64,000 bases of DNA from an uncultured Ruminococcus sp. (GTDB lineage Bacteria; Bacillota; Clostridia; Oscillospirales; Acutalibacteraceae): assembly GCA_902793125.1 (NCBI GenBank), contig CADBCC010000004.1, positions 20,310 through 84,309 of the forward strand, read 5' to 3'. Position 1 is the stretch's first letter. The number at the start of each line of letters is the position of its first letter. A program made the position numbers and the translations under genes. Of the stretch, positions 8,685 through 16,230 are shown piece by piece. The notes under the pieces were generated by a model that was given only the letters and a program-made list of their open reading frames with translations, searched no databases and was not told where the DNA came from.

Positions 8685-8722
8685 TATAATTGAATTATAA
8701 CAAATAAATGTGAATAATTCAA
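8685..8722 (-). promoter_or_regulatory. fabF promoter with overlapping palindrome
   Basis: Minus strand: -35 TTGAAT (8717-8722), a 17-base spacer, and -10 TATAAT (8694-8699). A perfect 7-1-7 palindrome (8685-8699) covers the -10 box in the divergent region, a plausible regulator site, though it is A/T only and lacks the usual LysR T-N11-A form. Confidence 0.55.
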
Positions 8723-8789
8723 TGATTTATTAATGCAAATAAACCATATATAAATGTGATGTAATTCGGATTAAGCATAAGGAGAAATT

Positions 8790-9698
8790 ATGGACCATAT
8801 TCAGTTAAAATGTTTTATATCGGTCGCGAGGACACTGAGTTTTTCCGAAGCGGCAAGACGCAACTATGTAAGCCAGTCCACCGTAAGCCGATATATAAAG
8901 GATTTGGAAAAAGAGTTTGGCGTAAAACTTTTTGAGCGTACAAGGCGTGAGGTTTCTCTTACAAATGAGGGAAAGCTAATTCTTCCGTACGCCCAGGAAA
9001 TTATTGATACTCTCAACAAAGCGACTTCCGCTGTAAGCAGACTCCATAGCGGAAGCGGCGGAAGACTGAGGCTTGCCTACGATTCAACGTCGATTGAGTA
9101 TCCGACGAAATGTCTGAAAAAGTTTATGAAAAAATATCCCGAAATTTCCGTGGAAATGCAAAAGCTTTCAGGCTCCGAAATCGAATCCGCCTTAAACTCT
9201 ACCGATTATGATTTCTATTTTATGATGAGAGATATGCTTCCCGATAACGATAATATCGAAAGTAAAGTAACCCATAAAGATAAATTAAAACTTTTAGCTC
9301 CTGAAAATTTAAAGATGAACGAAAACGATTTAAAAGGAGTTAATCTAAAAAAACAAAATTTTGTTTTACTGTCCGAAGCCGAAAGCCCGATATTATATAT
9401 GGAAATAATGGATATATTCCGTACTTTCCATTTCGCTCCCGACTCGGTTGTTGAGTTTGACGACGTTCGCTCGGTTTATATGGCGGTTGCCGCGGGAATG
9501 GGCGTTTCGGTTTTGCCGGAGGGTTTGCTGAAAAACTACGCTCAGCCCGATATAGGAAATTATGAATTCAGCGGTATAGAAACGGATTTAACCTATGTTA
9601 TTGCTTGGCGAAAAAACAATTCCAATCCCGCCGCTCAGCTTTTTATGGATGTTGCGGGAAGCGAAATAACCGAGGATGACGAGGAATATGTTTTATAG
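8790..9698 (+). CDS. LysR-family transcriptional regulator
   Basis: A 302-residue protein; AAGGAG lies before ATG 8790. The N-terminal winged helix-turn-helix (residues about 1-60) has the typical L-S-F-S-E-A-A-R-R-N-Y-V-S-Q-S-T-V-S-R-Y-I and L-G/F-E-R-T pattern. A periplasmic-binding-like effector domain covers about residues 88-295. It diverges from the fabF-ligase operon, so it probably controls that operon in response to a pathway metabolite. Its last six bases overlap the end of the convergent thioesterase gene. Confidence 0.9.
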   Translation: MDHIQLKCFISVARTLSFSEAARRNYVSQSTVSRYIKDLEKEFGVKLFERTRREVSLTNEGKLILPYAQEIIDTLNKATSAVSRLHSGSGGRLRLAYDSTSIEYPTKCLKKFMKKYPEISVEMQKLSGSEIESALNSTDYDFYFMMRDMLPDNDNIESKVTHKDKLKLLAPENLKMNENDLKGVNLKKQNFVLLSEAESPILYMEIMDIFRTFHFAPDSVVEFDDVRSVYMAVAAGMGVSVLPEGLLKNYAQPDIGNYEFSGIETDLTYVIAWRKNNSNPAAQLFMDVAGSEITEDDEEYVL

Positions 9699-10121
9699 TT
9701 TACTTATTTCAATTAACTTTTTGTGTTCTTTCGGAAAATCTTTTCTGAAAGAAATGTAGGGGAGATACTGTTCTTTGCCCGTTTCTTTCGCGAAGAAATG
9801 CGAGCTTTCTCCCGTATAGCAAAGAGTGTTGTTATTCTCGTTATAGATTTTGTAGGAGAATGTCATCTTTATTCCCTTATATTCTTTGAGCATAACCTCA
9901 ACCCTGAAAGGATCGTCAAAGCGAAGATAGTTTATAAAGTTTTCGCTCGCGCTCTGCGCGGGGATAATACATCCGCGCTTTTCCATTTCTTTGTAATCCA
10001 TTATGTTTTCGTTACACCACTGAAGCCGCGCTTCCTCAATTATTTTTAGATAATTTGAGTGGTGAACAACTCCCATACGGTCAGTTTCGTAGTATTTAAC
10101 CCGGCGTCTGTATGCAAACAT
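9693..10121 (-). CDS. YbgC/FadM-like hotdog acyl thioesterase
   Basis: A 142-residue 4HBT-family protein of standard length. The active-site region is Y-E-T-D-R-M-G-V-V-H-H-S-N-Y with Asp14, followed by the long central helix. It hydrolyses acyl-CoA or acyl-ACP thioesters. It lies convergent to the LysR gene with a six-base overlap, next to fabF and the acyl ligase. It could release the product of that locus. Substrate not determined. Confidence 0.85.
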   Translation of the reverse strand: MFAYRRRVKYYETDRMGVVHHSNYLKIIEEARLQWCNENIMDYKEMEKRGCIIPAQSASENFINYLRFDDPFRVEVMLKEYKGIKMTFSYKIYNENNNTLCYTGESSHFFAKETGKEQYLPYISFRKDFPKEHKKLIEISKL

Positions 10122-10257
10122 TTCTCCATCTCCCTGTGTTTTTATAATTACAAATTAATTATAATTTACCCGCGTATTTTTTACAATACTTCCTTCAATG
10201 CAAATTTCCGCTAAAATGAATAAGCTTATTCGATTTCTGCATAAGTCGAATATAAAA

Positions 10258-10294
10258 AAGCCGAAAACTGAGTTTTAATCCCGGTTTTCGGCTT
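10258..10294 (-). terminator. terminator of the nadA-mnmA operon
   Basis: Arms AAGCCGAAAAC (10258-10268) and GTTTTCGGCTT (10284-10294). On the minus strand it is followed by a T run. It lies just beyond the mnmA stop. Confidence 0.85.
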
Positions 10295-10300
10295 ATTCTG

Positions 10301-11371
10301 TTAAATTATTGTTCCTCCGCCTACTACAACGTCGCCGTCGTACATAACGACCGCCTGGCCTTTGCAGATAGCCCTCTGCGGTTCGTCAAAAATAATATGT
10401 ATTTTATCGTCGCTGAGCTGTGTAACTACGGCGGGCTGTTCTTTCTGGTTGTATCTTACTTTCGCGTTTATACGCATGGGTTCTTTAATTCTGTCGGTTG
10501 TAATGAGGTTTAGCTCGTTCGCGAAAAGTTCTTTTGAAAATAAATCCTCGTTTTTACCGAGAATAACTTTATTGTTTTCTAAATCCTTTTCGCATACGTA
10601 CATCGGCTCGGGAAGCGCGAGTCCGAGACCTTTTCTCTGACCGATAGTGTATCTTATAATGCCTTTGTGTTCGCCTAAAACATTTCCGTTTTTATCCGTG
10701 AAGTCGCCGTTTTTATATTTTTTGCCCGTGTACTGTTCAATAAACTCGGCGTATTTTCCGTTCGGCACAAAGCATATATCCTGGCTGTCGTGCTTTTTCG
10801 CGTTGATAAATCCGTTTTCTTCCGCTAAAAGTCTGACTTCGTTTTTTGTCATTTTACCCAGCGGAAAAAGCGTATGTTTAAGCTGCTCCTGCGTCAGCGA
10901 ATAAAGCACATAGCTCTGGTCTTTTGTATCGTCAAGCGCTTTTTTCAGTATATAGCGTTTAAGCTCTTCGCTGTACTCGATTACGGCGTAATGCCCCGTA
11001 ACGACATAATCCATCTCAAGTTCTTTCATTCTTTTCATAAGGCGGTCGAACTTAATATATCTGTTGCAGTCTATGCACGGGTTCGGTGTTGAGCCGTTTT
11101 CGTAAGCTTTAATGAATCTTGTGATTACCTGATCGTTAAAGCTGTCCCTGAAGTTGAAAACGTAGTAGGGGATATTGAGCTTGTTGCAAACCGCCCTCGC
11201 GTCTTCTATATCGCTGAGCGAACAGCAGGTGTTGGATTTTTCTTCTCCGATATCATCGTTATCGTAAAGCTTCATAGTTATGCCGATAGAGTCGTATCCT
11301 GTTTTTTTAATTAAAAAAGCGGCGACTGAACTGTCAACGCCGCCGCTCATAGCAATGAGTGCTTTTTTCAT
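10301..11371 (-). CDS. mnmA: tRNA-specific 2-thiouridylase
   Basis: A 356-residue protein of family length. The PP-loop M-S-G-G-V-D-S-S-V-A is at the N terminus. The first catalytic cysteine is in N-P-C-I-D-C-N and the second in D-I-C-F-V-P. It thiolates U34 of Lys, Glu and Gln tRNAs in the cytoplasm, using sulfur delivered by a cysteine desulfurase. It starts one base after the nadA stop (TAA-A-ATG), so the two are translationally coupled. In many Firmicutes a cysteine desulfurase gene adjoins mnmA or nadA. None is here. Confidence 0.97.
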   Translation of the reverse strand: MKKALIAMSGGVDSSVAAFLIKKTGYDSIGITMKLYDNDDIGEEKSNTCCSLSDIEDARAVCNKLNIPYYVFNFRDSFNDQVITRFIKAYENGSTPNPCIDCNRYIKFDRLMKRMKELEMDYVVTGHYAVIEYSEELKRYILKKALDDTKDQSYVLYSLTQEQLKHTLFPLGKMTKNEVRLLAEENGFINAKKHDSQDICFVPNGKYAEFIEQYTGKKYKNGDFTDKNGNVLGEHKGIIRYTIGQRKGLGLALPEPMYVCEKDLENNKVILGKNEDLFSKELFANELNLITTDRIKEPMRINAKVRYNQKEQPAVVTQLSDDKIHIIFDEPQRAICKGQAVVMYDGDVVVGGGTII

Positions 11372-11372
11372 T

Positions 11373-12287
11373 TTATCCCAATCTGATCATTTCATCAATA
11401 CATTTTTTTGCGTCATTTATTGTTTTTTCGTCGAGTATAATTTCTTCGCCCGCGGTACCGTTTACACAGTTGTAAAGGTCAACTAAAGTAGTCGCTTTCA
11501 TATTAGGGCAGATAAGTTTAAGAGAAAGGTAATGGAACTTTTTATCGGGACACATATACTGAAGGTGTTCCGCAATACTGATTTCCGTTCCGATTATAAA
11601 TTCCTTTTTATCCGATTTAACAGCGTAGTTCATAATTCCCGAGGTTGAGCCGACGTAATCTGCCATATTTAAAACTTCGGGAGTACATTCGGGATGTACA
11701 AGAAGTAAGGCTTTGGGGTAAAGCTCTTTTGCTTTTTTTACGTCATCCTTATTTACGCAGGCGTGAATAGGACATCCGCCCGATAATAGCTTGAAGTTTT
11801 TATCGGGAATTTGCTTCGCGACATAATCGCCGAGGTTGCAGTCGGGAATAAAGAGAATGTTTTTATTCTCGATTTTTTTACATATTTCAACCGCGGAGGA
11901 TGATGTTACGCAAACGTCGCATATTGTCTTTAAATCGGCGGTGGTATTAATATAAGCTACTACCGTGTAATCGGGATATTGCTTTTTAACCTGAGAGATA
12001 AGCTGTTTATCCATCTGGTCCGCCATAGAGCATCCCGCGTGGGGATTGGGTAAATATACTTTTTTTTCGGGAGCTAAAATTTTACAGGTTTCCGCCATAA
12101 AACGCACGCCGCTCATAATAATATTCTTATTTTCGGCTTTGCTCGCGTCAACCGAGAGTTTGTAAGAGTCGCCCGTATAATCCGCGACTTCCAAAATTTC
12201 CCTCGCCTGGTAGCTGTGCGCTAAAATACATATATCTTTTTCTTTTTTAAGTCTAATTATTTCGTTTTGAAGCTCTGAAATTGTCAT
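11373..12287 (-). CDS. nadA: quinolinate synthase A
   Basis: A 304-residue protein. The start is ATG 12287, because GGGGTGAT sits just upstream and the residues further upstream are not NadA-like. It condenses iminoaspartate with dihydroxyacetone phosphate to quinolinate in NAD synthesis, using a 4Fe-4S cluster. The three cluster cysteines fit those in N-P-H-A-G-C-S-M, G-G-C-P-I-H-A-C and I-C-P-N-M-K. nadB and nadC are not adjacent. It shares a promoter with mnmA. Confidence 0.96.
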   Translation of the reverse strand: MTISELQNEIIRLKKEKDICILAHSYQAREILEVADYTGDSYKLSVDASKAENKNIIMSGVRFMAETCKILAPEKKVYLPNPHAGCSMADQMDKQLISQVKKQYPDYTVVAYINTTADLKTICDVCVTSSSAVEICKKIENKNILFIPDCNLGDYVAKQIPDKNFKLLSGGCPIHACVNKDDVKKAKELYPKALLLVHPECTPEVLNMADYVGSTSGIMNYAVKSDKKEFIIGTEISIAEHLQYMCPDKKFHYLSLKLICPNMKATTLVDLYNCVNGTAGEEIILDEKTINDAKKCIDEMIRLG

Positions 12288-12342
12288 AATATCACCCCGG
12301 TCAGGACAGAATATATAAGTACGAATCCTGAAATTTAGTTCT

Positions 12343-12371
12343 ATTATACATTTTAATGATAGGTTTTTCAA
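12343..12371 (-). promoter_or_regulatory. nadA-mnmA promoter
   Basis: Minus strand: TTGAAA (12366-12371), a 17-base spacer, and TATAAT (12343-12348). A NiaR-type operator was not recognised. Confidence 0.7.
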
Positions 12372-12410
12372 GACTTTTATGTTTTTTGTAAATTTTAAAT
12401 GAATTTGGTA

Positions 12411-12439
12411 TTTACATTTTGAAAAATGTGTGTTATAAT
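12411..12439 (+). promoter_or_regulatory. promoter for the sortase-substrate gene
   Basis: TTTACA (12411-12416), a 17-base spacer, and TATAAT (12434-12439). Confidence 0.7.
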
Positions 12440-12479
12440 CCAAGAGTATAGATGTATTTTGACTATGGAGGTAATATTT

Positions 12480-12974
12480 ATGAAAAAGACCTTATCAGTA
12501 TTAGTTGCAGTAATTATTGCGGCGTTGTCGGCTATGCCCGCTTTCGCTGTTGTAAGTAGTCCTAGTCCTACCGCAAGTAAGGAGTATAGTATTGTAGTTC
12601 ATAATAACGAAGGCGGCTCGGGTTCATATACAACCAAAACCGATAAAGACGGTAAGCACGCTACTATCGTTGCTCATCCCAAAAACGGTTATGAATTCGT
12701 TAAATGGATTATTAACGGAAAATATGAAATAACCGAAGGCGACCTTAACAGTAAAACTCTTAAATTATTGTTAAAGGGAAATGTAGTGGCTACTCCTGTT
12801 TTCAGAAAGATTAAAACAGGTTCTAAAACCACGGGCTCTCCCGTAGTTGTTAACCGTTCCTCGACTTCTCCGAAGACCGGCGATAATACAGTTTATTTCG
12901 CGATTGGTCTTTCCGCTGCGGCGTTAATTATAATCTCCGCGCTCGGAGTTAAGCTCGCTAAAACCAAAAAGTAA
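12480..12974 (+). CDS. small cell-wall-anchored protein with SPKTG sorting signal
   Basis: A 164-residue protein; GGAGG precedes ATG 12480. Residues 1-23 are a signal peptide ending A-F-A. Residues about 34-110 resemble one InlB B-type / Listeria-Bacteroides repeat (G-Y-E-F-V-K-W). A Ser/Thr-rich linker leads to S-P-K-T-G at 130-134, a hydrophobic helix, and a K-T-K-K tail, which is a complete sorting signal. The S-P-x-T-G form is the one known for Clostridioides difficile sortase B. The class B sortase gene lies 125 bases downstream after a terminator, so it is the likely partner. Function of the exposed domain unknown. Confidence 0.85.
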   Translation: MKKTLSVLVAVIIAALSAMPAFAVVSSPSPTASKEYSIVVHNNEGGSGSYTTKTDKDGKHATIVAHPKNGYEFVKWIINGKYEITEGDLNSKTLKLLLKGNVVATPVFRKIKTGSKTTGSPVVVNRSSTSPKTGDNTVYFAIGLSAAALIIISALGVKLAKTKK

Positions 12975-12987
12975 AAAGTTTTTATTC

Positions 12988-13007
12988 GGCCGCGCTTTTG
13001 CGCGGTC
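12988..13007 (+). terminator. terminator after the sortase substrate
   Basis: GGCCGCGC and GCGCGGTC arms (one G-T pair) around TTTT, followed by a run of T. Confidence 0.85.
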
Positions 13008-13033
13008 TTTTTTTATAATTATTTATATAGATG

Positions 13034-13062
13034 TTGACAGTTTTTCGCATTAATATTATAAT
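13034..13062 (+). promoter_or_regulatory. promoter of the sortase-LCP operon
   Basis: Consensus TTGACA (13034-13039), a 17-base spacer, and TATAAT (13057-13062), 37 bases before ATG 13100. Confidence 0.85.
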
Positions 13063-13099
13063 AATACAGATAATGTAATTGTATGGTTCAGGTATTGAT

Positions 13100-13885
13100 A
13101 TGAAAAAGGAAAATAAATCGAAAATAATTTTTATTATTATAATTTTAATTCTCCTTATTGTACTCGGCGTATTGGGCTATTTCATTTATAATGTGTATGT
13201 AAATAATATGGTCCAGAAGGATTATACCGAGCTCAGTTCTTCCGTATCACAGACTTATGATGTTGAAAGCGATACCGAAAAAAATAAGGCTCCGAAGAAT
13301 CCGATAGATTTTAAAAAGCTAAAAAAGACCAATAAGGAAATCTTCGCGTGGATAAAAATTCCAGATACAAATATCAACTATCCGATTCTGCAAAGTCAGA
13401 AAGCCGACGATTATTACCTGCATCGGGATATTTACGGAAACAATAAATACGCAGGTTCGCTCTATATCGAGTATTGCAACAGCACCGAGCTTACCGATAG
13501 AGTAACCGTCGTATACGGCCATAATATGCAAAACGGTTCGATGTTCGCGAATCTCCACAAATTCGAGAATCCGTCCTTTTTTAAGAAACACAGGTATTTT
13601 TATGTTTATACTCCTGAGAAAAGGCTTAAATACGAAGTTGTTTCGGCGCACAATTATTCCACAAAACATATTATGAATTCGTATAATTTCGCGGAAAATA
13701 AAGTTTTTGAGGATTATCTTAAATTTATTCAGAATCCGCGTTCAACAGTAAAGAATGTAAGGAAAAAGCTTGACCATAAGCTTAGTACGGAAGATAGAAT
13801 TTTAACATTAAGCACCTGCCTTAATGTAGGTGACGGAAGGTATCTTTTACAGGGGGTTTTGGTAAAGGATGAGTACACAAGGTAA
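13100..13885 (+). CDS. srtB: class B sortase
   Basis: A 261-residue membrane-anchored transpeptidase. ATG 13100 is preferred to the in-frame TTG at 13079; the ribosome binding site is weak. One N-terminal helix (about residues 8-30) anchors it outside the membrane. The catalytic residues are His141 in Y-G-H-N-M, Cys240 in T-L-S-T-C and Arg247. The extra helices before the catalytic barrel fit class B. It should cleave S/P-P-x-T-G-type signals and join the protein to cell-wall peptide. It overlaps the LCP gene by 17 bases. Confidence 0.92.
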   Translation: MKKENKSKIIFIIIILILLIVLGVLGYFIYNVYVNNMVQKDYTELSSSVSQTYDVESDTEKNKAPKNPIDFKKLKKTNKEIFAWIKIPDTNINYPILQSQKADDYYLHRDIYGNNKYAGSLYIEYCNSTELTDRVTVVYGHNMQNGSMFANLHKFENPSFFKKHRYFYVYTPEKRLKYEVVSAHNYSTKHIMNSYNFAENKVFEDYLKFIQNPRSTVKNVRKKLDHKLSTEDRILTLSTCLNVGDGRYLLQGVLVKDEYTR

Positions 13886-15266
13886 AGAAAATAACCATAA
13901 TAACGATCCGCTTTCAAAAAAAGAAACCGGCGACGCGTTTTTGGATTTTATGAATTCTGACTATGAAAATATAACAGGTATGAGCAGGGAAGAGTCATCC
14001 GAACAGCTTGAGGAAAACGAGCGAGCCTCTAAATTGCAGGAGGCTATTGATAAGGAAAATTCCTCGGCGTATGAAGATTTAGACGACTTTATTTACAGGC
14101 AGAATAAAAAGCGTACCCGTACTTCGGGACGCCATCATCACCACCGCCGCAGAAGTCCGTCCAAGCTTTCACCCGGACATAAGGCTTCCTCTATAAAAAA
14201 GAATCATAAGCATAAGCATCATTTTCATAAACATCACCGCCATAAAAGATTCAGACGCTGGCAGAAAATTGCCCTCGGTATAATCGCGGCGCTTGTGGCT
14301 CTTATTGTTATCGGCGCGGCTATGCTCGCGTTAATGGTCAATATGGGTAAAAACTCCATGCTTGATAAAGGCGGAATGAATATCAGCGTTCCGAAAAACG
14401 CCGAAGCGATTGATAACGGAAACTATATCTACTATAAGGGATATAAGTATAAATATAACGATAATGTCACCAGCATACTTTGTATGGGTATTGATAAAGA
14501 TACTCTTAATAAGGTTGACGGTGAAGTAGGTACGGGCGGAGACGCCGATACGATTTTTATCGCTACGCTTGATATTAATACGGGAAAATCAAAGTTTATT
14601 AATATCTCCCGTGATACTATGGCGGAAATCGGAATTTACTCCACGAGCGGAAGTTATATCGGCGAGAAAAAAGCCCAGCTTGCTTTAGCGTACGCGTACG
14701 GAGACGGACATCATACAAGCTGCCACAATGAACTTGTAGCTGTAAGACAGCTTCTTTACAATATTCCTATTAATTCCTATTTAGCGCTCGATATGCAGGG
14801 AATAGGCGCGATTAACGACGCTATGGGCGGAATAACCGTTGTATCTCCCGAAACAATCGGCGAATTTAAGCAGGGCGAAACCTATACCCTTATGGGAAGT
14901 ATGGCGCAAAAATACGTAAGAACACGTTCCCACGCTACAATACAAGGCAACAGCCTGCGTATGGAACGCCAGAAATCCTACCTTGAAAGTTTCGGCGCCT
15001 CGCTGTTTGATAAAACCAAAAAGGATTTAATGACTCCGCTGAATATTTACAATACCGCTACTCCCTATGTTTGTACGAATATTGACGCTAATAAGGTCGC
15101 GTTCCTTTCGTATAACGCGGTTAGAGGAAACTATAACGGAGTTGATATTATAAATATTCCCGGTACATTAAAACAAGGAAAACAGTACGCCGAGTTTTAT
15201 GTTGACGAAACTAAGATGTTCGAAATTTTCCTTGATGTGTATTATATAAAAGAAGGAAAAGTTTAA
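13869..15266 (+). CDS. LytR-CpsA-Psr (LCP) family glycopolymer transferase
   Basis: A 465-residue protein. The cytoplasmic N terminus (about 130 residues) is long and ends in an unusual stretch rich in His, Arg and Lys (about residues 80-130). One membrane helix (about 131-158) and an external LCP domain (about 195-450) follow, with M-G-I-D-K-D, D-T-I-F-I-A-T, N-I-S-R-D-T-M and Y-V-R-T-R. LCP proteins transfer lipid-linked glycopolymers to peptidoglycan. Here the gene overlaps a sortase gene, so it may act in surface assembly with it. The histidine-rich tail is not part of the usual family architecture. Confidence 0.88.
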   Translation: MSTQGKENNHNNDPLSKKETGDAFLDFMNSDYENITGMSREESSEQLEENERASKLQEAIDKENSSAYEDLDDFIYRQNKKRTRTSGRHHHHRRRSPSKLSPGHKASSIKKNHKHKHHFHKHHRHKRFRRWQKIALGIIAALVALIVIGAAMLALMVNMGKNSMLDKGGMNISVPKNAEAIDNGNYIYYKGYKYKYNDNVTSILCMGIDKDTLNKVDGEVGTGGDADTIFIATLDINTGKSKFINISRDTMAEIGIYSTSGSYIGEKKAQLALAYAYGDGHHTSCHNELVAVRQLLYNIPINSYLALDMQGIGAINDAMGGITVVSPETIGEFKQGETYTLMGSMAQKYVRTRSHATIQGNSLRMERQKSYLESFGASLFDKTKKDLMTPLNIYNTATPYVCTNIDANKVAFLSYNAVRGNYNGVDIINIPGTLKQGKQYAEFYVDETKMFEIFLDVYYIKEGKV

Positions 15267-15277
15267 TACTTTAACAG

Positions 15278-15303
15278 TTCAGCTCATTTAATTATGGGCT
15301 GAA
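15278..15303 (+). terminator. terminator of the sortase-LCP operon
   Basis: TTCAGCTCA and TGGGCTGAA arms (one G-T pair), followed by seven T. Confidence 0.85.
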
Positions 15304-15337
15304 TTTTTTTGCCCGAAAAAACATGAATACATAGATA

Positions 15338-15374
15338 ATACCCCATACCGACCGTAAAGGTTAGTATGGGGTGT
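15338..15374. terminator. second terminator-like hairpin
   Basis: Eleven-base arms (15338-15348 and 15364-15374, one wobble pair), then TATTTTT. It may end leftward transcripts of the adhE operon as well. A further short hairpin CTCGGG-aca-CCCGAG lies at 15451-15465, overlapping no gene. Confidence 0.7.
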
Positions 15375-15465
15375 ATTTTTATAGTTATTTAAGCTCCGCC
15401 GTTTATGACGCTTTGCTATATTGCGAAGTTTTACAAAGGCGGATTCGGTTCTCGGGACACCCGAG

Positions 15466-16215
15466 TTACTGATAGTCAGCTACGTTTGCCCAGCGCATAA
15501 GGAGCTCCTGCTCCTCGGGAATACCCTTAACCGACTGAGAAGCCGCTACAATCGGCATCCAAAGCTGTACAAGCTGTTTAGCCGTGTCGGTTTTAGCGCA
15601 GTAAGTATCAAGATACTTTTCCGCTAAATCTTCTTTTCCACCGAGGATGAGCATAAGGTAGGTTCTCGCCGCGTCAGCCGCGCCGTTGCCCTGGGTTACA
15701 TGCGCCCAGTCGATTACATAATACTCGCCGTCGGGTGTGAAAATAATATTGCTCGGTACAAAGTCGCCGTGGCAGACCTTGTTGTGTTTTTTCATACTGT
15801 TAACTCTTGTATGAAGTTCGTATCTTGTTGTTGCGTCAAGCTTTGTGGAGCTGATTTTTCTCTGCATTTTATCTCTGAGGTCTGTAAGCAGGGGAGAACG
15901 CTTTGAAAGAATCTTAATCTGAATATCTACGAATTTATCCATCAATTCGTCAATCTTATCAGGGTTTTCCTCCATAATCTGAGCTAAGGTTTTACCCTCG
16001 ATAAAATCGGTTACGATAGCCCATTTTCCGTCGACCTTTGTAACTTCGTGGATTTTCGGCATATTGATTCCGATTTCCTCAACACGCGCCTGGTTAAGAG
16101 CTTCGTTGAGAACCTCAGCCTTTGAGAATTCCTCGTCAAAAACCTTAACAGCCTTGTCGCCGTCACGGTAGATTTTCTTTCCCTGTGTTTCGTAAATTAC
16201 ATCTTTAAGTTTCAT
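15466..16215 (-). CDS. APH/choline-kinase-like phosphotransferase
   Basis: A 249-residue protein with a small-molecule kinase fold. The catalytic loop is C-H-G-D-F-V-P-S-N (His149, Asp151) and the metal-binding motif is V-I-D-W with Asp169. AAAGGAGG precedes the start. It is the last gene of the LRR lipoprotein-adhE operon, 15 bases after adhE. Members phosphorylate aminoglycosides, choline, homoserine, fructosamine and other small molecules. A housekeeping kinase is likelier than a resistance gene, because no mobile context exists. Substrate unknown. Confidence 0.85.
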   Translation of the reverse strand: MKLKDVIYETQGKKIYRDGDKAVKVFDEEFSKAEVLNEALNQARVEEIGINMPKIHEVTKVDGKWAIVTDFIEGKTLAQIMEENPDKIDELMDKFVDIQIKILSKRSPLLTDLRDKMQRKISSTKLDATTRYELHTRVNSMKKHNKVCHGDFVPSNIIFTPDGEYYVIDWAHVTQGNGAADAARTYLMLILGGKEDLAEKYLDTYCAKTDTAKQLVQLWMPIVAASQSVKGIPEEQELLMRWANVADYQ

Positions 16216-16230
16216 TTTACAAACCTCCTT

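Noticed and set aside
8685-8699. A/T-only palindrome as a Rex or other named operator
   Set aside because: It lacks G/C contacts of known operators and overlaps a -10 box, so it may be chance.
15466-16215. Aminoglycoside resistance gene
   Set aside because: The fold is shared by many metabolic kinases, and it sits in a housekeeping operon without mobile-element context.
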